12,427 bases of DNA, taken from Smithella sp. UBA2180 (GTDB taxonomy: Bacteria > Desulfobacterota > Syntrophia > Syntrophales > Smithellaceae). The DNA is taken from assembly GCA_002327415.1 (NCBI GenBank), contig DCVU01000180.1:2931-15357 (forward strand). Reading direction: 5' to 3'. A model generated the notes under the pieces. The model saw nothing but the letters and a program-made list of their open reading frames with translations. It did no database searches and was not told the DNA's origin. The position numbers and the translations under genes were made by a program. Numbering within the stretch: position 1 is the stretch's first letter; each line of letters starts with the position of its first letter. This document shows, in pieces, positions 7,134 through 12,427 of this stretch.

Positions 7134-7688
7134 AGCGATCATCAGGATGATAATCACGGTAATCTTCAGGTATCTTCTTTCCTGAAAGAAATAAAAGAAT
7201 GCTCCAGTTGCTGCCAGAAAGAAACCGAAACTTGGCAGATAGGTGCGGTGCTAGAAGATCACATTCCGGGAAATGGGAATGATGCTTGATTCCACGGATA
7301 TGGTGAGGAAGAACCAAAGTATCCCGAAGGAGGTTAAATGGTATTTTTTAAACAGCAAAACACCCGTAGCTAAAATACCCAGCAACAGGGAAAAACTCAA
7401 AAATGTTTTCAATTGGAAGAACCCGGTGGAGAGCTGATAATCGTAATCCAGATTCTGATTAATCGGCAGAAAGAACAGGCGAATATTCGTCAGGATGACG
7501 CTGAACGGGGTAAAGAGATATTCTTTCATCGATATGGAATAGGTATATTCCTGATCAGGCGGTACAGGGCTGAATATACTCAAGGGACTCGCTTGTGAAG
7601 TGCAAAGAAACAAGAGGATAAAGATTGCCAGCATAATAAAAGAAATGATGAGACTCTTGTCCTTTATTTTATTTGTTTCATGCCTCAC
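7131..7688 (-). pseudogene. Internal fragment of a polytopic (TPR-type) membrane protein
   Basis: From GTG 7688 the frame runs 145 residues to a TAG at 7251-7253, then continues in the same frame with HRTYLPSFGFFLAATGAFFY to about 7131. The stop sits where relatives have Glu in VIFEHRLYLPS, so a GAG-to-TAG change fits. The segments IRLFFLPINQNLDYDY and GILWFFLTISVESSIIPI are typical of the membrane core of large deltaproteobacterial proteins that have many N-terminal transmembrane helices and C-terminal tetratricopeptide repeats. Here about 200 N-terminal residues and all the repeats are missing. Hydrophobic spans: near 12-30, 92-110, 118-138 of the first part, then two more after the TAG. 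No ribosome site or promoter is evident. Family naming is from recall of conserved segments. Confidence 0.65.
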
Positions 7689-7722
7689 TAATGGTTTTGT
7701 TGGTTTTTTGTTAAGTGGTGAA

Positions 7723-8766
7723 TTATTTCTCCAACTTAAGTTTATTGATATCTACATGGTCGCTGATCATCTTTTCAATTAAAGCGATTTTTTCTTTGTC
7801 ATCTTTTGTCGGCAGCGCTTCCAGATCATCTATTTGTTTGGCCGTCTGATAGGAATCCAGAGAAACTAAAAGTATGGGAATGCCCATCTTTTCGGCCTTG
7901 GCAATAATATTAGATGGCGGCAGAATATTATTTGTCAAAACAATAGCTGCCGACTGACTGTCCAGCGCTGCGATGATCATATCGCTGCGGTCGCCGCTGG
8001 TGATAACGATTTTATTTTTCGTTTGAAACAAAGGCTCTTTGCAAACAGCGTTTGCGGAAACCGAACCGATAAAGACATTCTCTACTATACCGTTTAAGTT
8101 ATTTTCTCCCGCAATGATTTTGGCAAACAACCGGTCGGCCAGATAATTAACGGAGAAGAAAGGTAATTCTTTATAATAGGGAATTATACCCAGCACGTTT
8201 ACGCCCAACTGTTGTATTCTGGGCAGGTAAATATCATTGAATTCGTTAATGTTAGCGACTTTATTGACGATGACGCCCAGCAGTGTTACTTTCTCTATCT
8301 GGACACGTTTTTTTAAAAAAGTAATATCGTCGAAAATGGTGTCCTCATTGCCGCTGGCCACTACCAGTAAACCGGCATCTAAGTATTGAGACAAAGAAAT
8401 AGCATCCAGATAAACGGAGGAGCCGTAAGTTATATCTTTGCCCGCTTCGATAAAAACGATATCTTTTTTATTGCCGGCATCGGAGAGAAGCTCAAGTAAC
8501 TTTTGTTTAGTCATTTCTTCGTCCAGCATGGACATAAGCTTGGCAGGATGGAAGCCGATGCTCATATTTTCGCCGCTTGCTTCTATTTCAAAGATACTGG
8601 CTATCAATGCGGCATCATAATCCCACAATTTCTTTTTGCGGTAGATCAGTCTTTCACCGAAGGGCTTCATATATCCGGCCTTCTTGTTCAATGCCTTGGC
8701 CAGACCAATAATAACGCTTGTTTTACCCGCGCTCTGCCGCATTGATGTTACAACTAACTTATCCAT
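7723..8766 (-). CDS. BioD-like P-loop / DRTGG-domain protein
   Basis: This 347-residue cytoplasmic protein has two parts. Residues 1-220 resemble the dethiobiotin-synthetase-like P-loop domain: a Walker-A-like RQSAGKTS at 10-17, FIEAGKDITYGSS, then VVASGNEDTIFDDI and LLGVIVNKV. Residues 230-335 match a DRTGG domain: KIVITSGDRSDMIIAAL, IVLTNNILPPSNII and GIPILLVSLDSYQTA. The literal DRTGG motif is degenerate, which is common. The same BioD-like plus DRTGG pair forms the N-terminal regulatory part of long phosphotransacetylases. Stand-alone versions are often beside ADP-forming acetyl-CoA synthetases, as here, with only five bases between the genes and AGAGGTGA before the ATG. A nucleotide-sensing regulatory role on acetyl-CoA metabolism is inference; no activity is established for this subfamily to my knowledge. 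I do not assign an enzyme activity. Confidence 0.87.
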   Translation of the reverse strand: MDKLVVTSMRQSAGKTSVIIGLAKALNKKAGYMKPFGERLIYRKKKLWDYDAALIASIFEIEASGENMSIGFHPAKLMSMLDEEMTKQKLLELLSDAGNKKDIVFIEAGKDITYGSSVYLDAISLSQYLDAGLLVVASGNEDTIFDDITFLKKRVQIEKVTLLGVIVNKVANINEFNDIYLPRIQQLGVNVLGIIPYYKELPFFSVNYLADRLFAKIIAGENNLNGIVENVFIGSVSANAVCKEPLFQTKNKIVITSGDRSDMIIAALDSQSAAIVLTNNILPPSNIIAKAEKMGIPILLVSLDSYQTAKQIDDLEALPTKDDKEKIALIEKMISDHVDINKLKLEK

Positions 8767-8771
8767 TTATT

Positions 8772-10892
8772 TCACCTCTCTGCTCTTGAAAGTATTATTC
8801 TTACGTCCACGGCCATTGCGCCCATACCTTGTTCATAAAGAATAAGGGGATTAATTTCAATATCGGAAATTCCCTTACAATTGCGGATTACAGACCCGAT
8901 CTTGATTATTGTATCCACTAGAGCGTTTATGTCGCGTGTCTTTTCACCGCGCACTCCTAAGAGCAAAGGATAAGAGCGAATCTCTTTGATCATTTCCATT
9001 ACTTCCCGCCTTCCCAAAGGAACGGCACGAAAAGAAACATCTTTCATTATTTCCACATATATTCCGCCTAAACCGACCATTACAATAGGACCGAAAGATC
9101 CGTCGATTCTTGCCCCGACAATCATTTCTGTTCCGTACGGTACCATTTCCGATACAGCCACTCCTTCAATGACGGCACGGGGCATACGAGCGCGGCAATT
9201 GCGCATAATTGCTTCATAAGCGGAAATTACTTCCTGTTCATTTTCCAGATCAAGAGCGATGCCGCCGGCATCACTCTTATGCAAAATATCTTTGGAAACA
9301 ACTTTCATAACCACCGGGTAACCAATCGTTGCGGCACTCCGGACGGCGCTTTCGATATTTGTGGCAACAATGCTTTTAGGGACAGAAATACCAATAATTT
9401 TCATTACGTCCTGACCTTCATTGGCAAATAGAAACGACCGGCCTTCTTTACGGGCATTGTAAACTATATTATCAACAGCCGCCACATCAAATTTAAAATC
9501 GGCAACTTCATCTTCTTTTTCTTCAGCATATCTTTTATAGGAATACATCGCCCCCAGAGCTTCTACTCCTGCATAAACATCTTCATAAACCGGAATATTT
9601 TTCCGGCGTGCTTCTCGGGTATATTCAGCAACTGTTTCACCTCCCAATAAACCAAAGACAATGGGCTTGCCGGCAGCTTTAAATTGCCGGTAGTTTTGTT
9701 CCACAGCCATGTCCAGATCTTCATTGGTAAAACGGGAACTTTCACAAAACACTCCAATTACGGAATGAATTTCCGGATCATGCAACGCCGCGTTAAAAGC
9801 TTTTATGTAATCTTCAGCTTTCGCCTGACCGGTTATATCTATCGGATTTTTTGTCGAGCCGAACTCCGGCGTGGCCGGAGAGAAAATTGTTTTCAGATGG
9901 TTGAAATCATCATAGAGTTTTACATTATATTTTTCGCAGGCGTCAGTGGCCATAACTCCAGCTCCGCCGCCATTGGTAATGATAACCGTGTTTTCACCGG
10001 CAGACAGGGGATTGTTGGCGAGAAACTTACTCCATTCAAAAGCTTCCATCATGTTTTCTGCCCGTAGCGCCCCGCATTGCTTGATTATATCATCAAATAC
10101 GGCGTCGGAACCGGCCAGCGATCCTGTATGCGATGCCGCCGCCATTGCTCCCCGCGTTGACCTTCCCGACTTGATTATGACGACAGGTTTTATTTTGCTG
10201 GCGCGCTTGAGTGTTTCGACCAAACGTTCTCCTTCGTGTACTCCTTCCATATAAATGAGAATAACTTTCGTCCGGTCCTGAGTGATCATGTATTCTAAAA
10301 GGTCGCCTTCATCAACATCGGATTTATTTCCCACGGAAACAATTGCCGAAAGGCCGACATTGCCGACAGTGGCCTGTCCAATCATGGCCAGACCTAAAGC
10401 GCCGCTCTGGGTAATGATGCCCAGATTGCCGGAAGGAATAACACTGCCGGCAAAAGTTGAGTTTAACGATGCCTCTGCCGTGAAGATGCCGAAAACATTC
10501 GGCCCCAGAATACGCATTCCTTTCTCCCGGGCGGTTTCAACCAGTTTTCTCTCTTCTTCTATTTTACCAATTTCGGAGAAACCGGAAGTTATTAGAATAG
10601 CGTATTTTACATCTTTTGCCGCGCATTCTTTTACGGATTCCAGAACAAATTTTGCGGGAATCGTAACACAGGCGATATCAATTTCTTCCGGCACATCCAG
10701 GATACTTTTGTATGCTTTAATGCCTTCAATTTCTCCGCCCTTGGGATTAATCGGGAAAATCTTATTCTTGTAACCGCCTTTTATAATGTTGCTAATTACT
10801 GCATTGCCAATCTTGCCCTTATCATTGGAAGCTCCAATAACGGCAATTGACTGCGGCTCAAATAAATACTTGATGTTTTGATCTTTAGTCAT
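8772..10892 (-). CDS. ADP-forming acetate/acyl-CoA ligase, fused alpha-beta subunits
   Basis: The 706-residue enzyme interconverts acyl-CoA + ADP + Pi and acid + CoA + ATP through a phosphohistidine. The CoA-binding Rossmann domain (about 8-135) has SIAVIGASNDKGKIGN at 15-30 and FPINPKGGEIEG. The CoA-ligase (flavodoxin-like) domains span about 150-455, with TQSGALG (161-167), and the phosphorylated histidine is H255 in AASHTGSLAGSD. The C-terminal ATP-grasp domain (about 475-706) has GYPVVMKVVS (524-533), the swinging histidine H538 in LHKSDAGG, and DIEINPLI (677-684). Alpha precedes beta in one chain, the arrangement common in bacteria and some archaea. In acid-forming or syntrophic anaerobes it makes ATP from acyl-CoA; it can run in reverse for acetate activation. 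The acyl substrate (acetyl, propionyl, branched or aromatic) cannot be read from the sequence. It leads an operon with the DRTGG protein. Confidence 0.94.
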   Translation of the reverse strand: MTKDQNIKYLFEPQSIAVIGASNDKGKIGNAVISNIIKGGYKNKIFPINPKGGEIEGIKAYKSILDVPEEIDIACVTIPAKFVLESVKECAAKDVKYAILITSGFSEIGKIEEERKLVETAREKGMRILGPNVFGIFTAEASLNSTFAGSVIPSGNLGIITQSGALGLAMIGQATVGNVGLSAIVSVGNKSDVDEGDLLEYMITQDRTKVILIYMEGVHEGERLVETLKRASKIKPVVIIKSGRSTRGAMAAASHTGSLAGSDAVFDDIIKQCGALRAENMMEAFEWSKFLANNPLSAGENTVIITNGGGAGVMATDACEKYNVKLYDDFNHLKTIFSPATPEFGSTKNPIDITGQAKAEDYIKAFNAALHDPEIHSVIGVFCESSRFTNEDLDMAVEQNYRQFKAAGKPIVFGLLGGETVAEYTREARRKNIPVYEDVYAGVEALGAMYSYKRYAEEKEDEVADFKFDVAAVDNIVYNARKEGRSFLFANEGQDVMKIIGISVPKSIVATNIESAVRSAATIGYPVVMKVVSKDILHKSDAGGIALDLENEQEVISAYEAIMRNCRARMPRAVIEGVAVSEMVPYGTEMIVGARIDGSFGPIVMVGLGGIYVEIMKDVSFRAVPLGRREVMEMIKEIRSYPLLLGVRGEKTRDINALVDTIIKIGSVIRNCKGISDIEINPLILYEQGMGAMAVDVRIILSRAER

Positions 10893-10946
10893 TTAAATTT
10901 ACTCTTTGCGGAAATTATTAATAGAATAACTAAAATCTTTTTAATG

Positions 10947-10976
10947 TTGACAATTTTTGTTCTTCTTGAATATGAT
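10947..10976 (+). promoter_or_regulatory. Strong sigma70-type promoter facing the DedA gene
   Basis: A perfect TTGACA (10947-10952) is followed after 18 bases by TATGAT (10971-10976), five of six consensus. Transcription would begin near 10983 and leave about 120 bases of AT-rich leader before the DedA start at 11105. I see no strong hairpin or riboswitch-like structure in that leader. Confidence 0.55.
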
Positions 10977-11010
10977 CATTTTATAAAAATTTATTGTTCC
11001 TGATGTTTTC

Positions 11011-11019
11011 AGTATAACA
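11011..11019 (-). promoter_or_regulatory. Extended -10 promoter facing the acyl-CoA ligase operon
   Basis: On the minus strand this reads TGTTATACT, an extended -10 (TG-n-TATACT). The -35 position has only a weak TTAGAT. Transcripts would carry a leader of about 110 bases before the ligase ATG at 10892, and would overlap the divergent DedA leader. The 10893-11104 spacer is AT-rich and has no open frame worth calling. Confidence 0.35.
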
Positions 11020-11092
11020 TAATTATTTATGGATCTAATCATTAATTTTATAGTTTTTTTATTTTGTTTCATGTTTTGCTCCAATCCACATG

Positions 11093-11098
11093 AAAGGA
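11093..11098 (+). promoter_or_regulatory. Ribosome binding site of the DedA gene
   Basis: AAAGGA six bases before the ATG at 11105 fixes this start; no other in-frame start nearby has such a site. Confidence 0.75.
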
Positions 11099-11104
11099 TA
11101 CTGA

Positions 11105-11701
11105 ATGCACGAGCTTATAAACTCGCTCCTTAACACTCTGAATGTAATGGGTTACCCTGGCATTTTCGCCCTGATGGCCATGGAAAGTTCCATCATTCCG
11201 GTGCCCAGTGAGTTTGTCATGCCGCCTGCCGGCTACCTCGCCCATCAAGGGCAGATGAATATCTGGATCGCCATCATTATGGGTACTCTCGGTAGCCTTG
11301 TCGGCGCCTATGCCAATTACTTTGTCTCCCGCTGGCTGGGACGGCCTCTGGTGCTGAAATACGGCAAATATGTCTGGATAACCGGGGAAAAGTTAGCAAA
11401 AGTAGAAAGCTTCTTTCTGAAGCATGGCGAGATTTCGACCTTCATCGGCCGCCTGCTGCCGGTTATTCGCCACCTGATCTCCATTCCGGCCGGCATCGCC
11501 GGGATGAATCATCTCCGCTTTTCCCTCTACACCCTTGCCGGCGCCGGGATGTGGTGTACGATTCTGGCCTGGATCGGCTACTTTATCGGCAAAGAGCAGG
11601 CACTCATCCTGAAGTACTCACACCAGGCCGTCATCGGCGTGATTATCTTCAGTACAGTCCTGATTGCAGTCTATGTCTGGAGACAGAAAAAAGCGAAATA
11701 A
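11105..11701 (+). CDS. DedA-family (SNARE-associated/VTT) membrane protein
   Basis: This 198-residue inner-membrane protein belongs to the DedA superfamily. Bacterial members are implicated in undecaprenyl-phosphate or phospholipid translocation across the membrane and in proton-dependent envelope homeostasis. The family motifs are complete: ESSIIPVPSE at 27-36 (acidic E27 and E36), LVGAYANYFVSRWLGRP at 65-81, and the signature GRLLPVIRHLISIPAG at 115-130 with R116 and R122. Membrane spans or re-entrant loops lie at about 15-45, 52-75, 112-135, 140-162 and 172-192, and the tail RQKKAK is basic. Length is normal. It is transcribed alone, divergently from the ligase operon. Codons favour G/C in third position (GCC, ATC, CTG) more than the ligase gene next door, hinting at a different history or higher expression. 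The transported lipid cannot be told. Confidence 0.93.
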   Translation: MHELINSLLNTLNVMGYPGIFALMAMESSIIPVPSEFVMPPAGYLAHQGQMNIWIAIIMGTLGSLVGAYANYFVSRWLGRPLVLKYGKYVWITGEKLAKVESFFLKHGEISTFIGRLLPVIRHLISIPAGIAGMNHLRFSLYTLAGAGMWCTILAWIGYFIGKEQALILKYSHQAVIGVIIFSTVLIAVYVWRQKKAK

Positions 11702-11723
11702 AAAAACTTGTACCAAGGTACAA
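11702..11723 (-). terminator. Small hairpin with T-run on the minus strand
   Basis: TTGTACC and GGTACAA (11708-11723) form a seven-base inverted repeat around two central bases, realistically six pairs with a four-base loop. On the minus strand the repeat is followed by G and six T (revcomp of 11701-11707), the layout of a weak intrinsic terminator. On the plus strand, downstream of the DedA gene, only an AT-rich stretch follows. The stem is short and AT-rich, so it could equally be a protein-binding palindrome. Confidence 0.3.
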
Positions 11724-11845
11724 ATAATTAATTTAAGCTGACATTCGATTTTTTGAAATATATGGTAATGTGAATAAAACTTCAACAATCGAGGTATATA
11801 AATTCCCTGATTAGTTTTAGAGATATTTCAGGAGCCTGTCCCGGA

Positions 11846-12427
11846 ATGAAAATGAATAGAAAGCCTACGAGAATTAAGTTGTTCTAGGGGTTTGCTTGTC
11901 CTGCCAACCGCGTTAATTTTCTTTTTTGTGTCATCATCAATAAGCTTTGCGCCGACGAAGATGGTGGCGGTTGGGATTGTGATGTGACAAACTACTATTT
12001 TGGCGGTTCCAATCAGTATACCAGTGTGAGCGCTGTACCGCTTGTTTTTAAAGGAATGTTTTTGCAGGTTGGTTTTGATAATATCAGTACGTGACATTGA
12101 CCAAATAACAAGACGCCAGGGTTTTTCTCTTCTGGATATGAAAAAGTTCGTTAAGGTATTGGGTTATCAGGGCGACGGCTACAAAGTTGATCTGGAGGAT
12201 TTGAAGACTCTCAATACACCATGTATAATTCCAATAAAAATTTTCGATTACCGTCATTTTGTAGTTTTTAGAGGAATCTACAAGGGGCACATATTTCTGG
12301 CCGATCTCTGGAGGGGCGATATCAGTTTTACCCTCGATGAATTTTATGACAAGTGGTACGAAAAAGTTATTTTCGTGGTCTCCACTAAGGATGCTGGAAA
12401 GGTGCTGACTTTGCTGCAACTGAAAGA
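11846..12427 (+). pseudogene. Exported C39-type cysteine peptidase, frame-disrupted and cut by the window
   Basis: The last open frame (12030-12427, running off the edge) reads RRQGFSLLDMKKFVKVLGYQ, YKVDLEDL, IIPIKIFDYRHFVVFRGI and HIFLADLWRGDISFTLDEF. This is the C-terminal half of a C39 peptidase with the catalytic His (codon 12255-12257) and Asp (12303-12305). Upstream, coding character jumps frames. ATG 11846 starts a basic MKMNRKPTRIKLF that hits TAG at 11885-11887. The next frame then gives a hydrophobic signal-peptide-like LLVLPTALIFFFVSSSISFA before a TGA at 11985-11987. A third frame around 12011-12086 ends GMFLQVGFDNIS just before the C39 part. No intact QYDxSCG-type catalytic cysteine segment is seen. 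Several indels or stops are needed to join the pieces, so I read it as a decayed gene or an error-rich sequence end. C39 enzymes of this stand-alone type are exported and usually have unknown substrates. Confidence 0.6.

Noticed and set aside
6951..7253. Possible stop-codon reassignment or programmed readthrough, because a TAA and a TAG both sit at Glu positions in neighbouring remnants.
   Set aside because: Intact genes here end with all three stops (TGA for polA, ahbB, thpR, pgpA and the ligase; TAA for cinA, the DRTGG gene and DedA; TAG for ahbD), and both interrupted genes also lack their 3' ends. Decay explains it better.
7134..7289. Continuation of the repressor frame as a novel C-terminal domain.
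   Set aside because: The opposite strand of this stretch reads as a conserved membrane-protein segment (HRTYLPSFGFF and following helices), so the plus-strand reading is accidental.
7689..7722. Terminator for the ligase-DRTGG operon just after its stop.
   Set aside because: The stretch is AT-rich, but I could not find a stem of useful length followed by a T-run on the minus strand.
10282..10773. A 163-codon plus-strand open frame opposite the acyl-CoA ligase.
   Set aside because: It is the antisense shadow of a strongly conserved coding region, and has a low-complexity Ser/Pro/Thr composition.
11828..12419. Two minus-strand open frames of 89 and 111 codons.
   Set aside because: The right-hand one is antisense to the clear C39 peptidase half. 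The left-hand one lies opposite the disrupted 5' part and resembles nothing I know.

Overview
The window looks like chromosome of an anaerobic deltaproteobacterium (Thermodesulfobacteriota, perhaps Syntrophales such as Syntrophus or Smithella). This is inferred from gene content: siroheme-dependent (Ahb) heme synthesis, a fused ADP-forming acetyl-CoA synthetase with a DRTGG-domain partner, and a deltaproteobacterial-style LexA-like repressor. No rRNA or other phylogenetic marker is present to settle it.

Positions 62-6631 form a tightly packed minus-strand gene train, read right to left: pgpA (lipid phosphatase), cinA (nucleotide pyrophosphatase/NMN deamidase), thpR (RNA 2',3'-cyclic phosphodiesterase), ahbD and ahbB (last and first steps of siroheme-to-heme synthesis) and polA (DNA polymerase I). 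Junctions are 4-base ATGA overlaps or gaps of 3-32 bases, so one operon is likely. PolA has lost the recognisable proofreading residues.

Positions 6632-7722 are a degenerate zone. A near-perfect 18-bp palindrome sits between overlapping divergent promoters. To its right a LexA-like gene stops at an in-frame TAA just after its self-cleavage site, and the S24 peptidase domain continues in the same frame beyond the stop. That remnant runs head-on into an internal fragment of a minus-strand polytopic membrane protein, which has its own in-frame TAG. Both gene ends are missing at the junction near 7125-7135.

Positions 7723-10892 carry a two-gene minus-strand operon: an ADP-forming acyl/acetyl-CoA synthetase (energy conservation from acyl-CoA by making ATP) followed by a BioD-like/DRTGG-domain protein. 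A 212-base AT-rich intergenic region with outward-facing promoters separates it from a plus-strand DedA-family membrane protein (11105-11701), whose codon use is more GC-rich.

The right end (11702-12427) holds an AT-rich spacer with a small hairpin, then a frame-disrupted gene for an exported C39-type cysteine peptidase that runs off the window. I see no CRISPR array, tRNA, rRNA, insertion sequence or intact mobile element. I do not see a convincing wholly new system; the truncated repressor with its divergent operator is the most unusual part.
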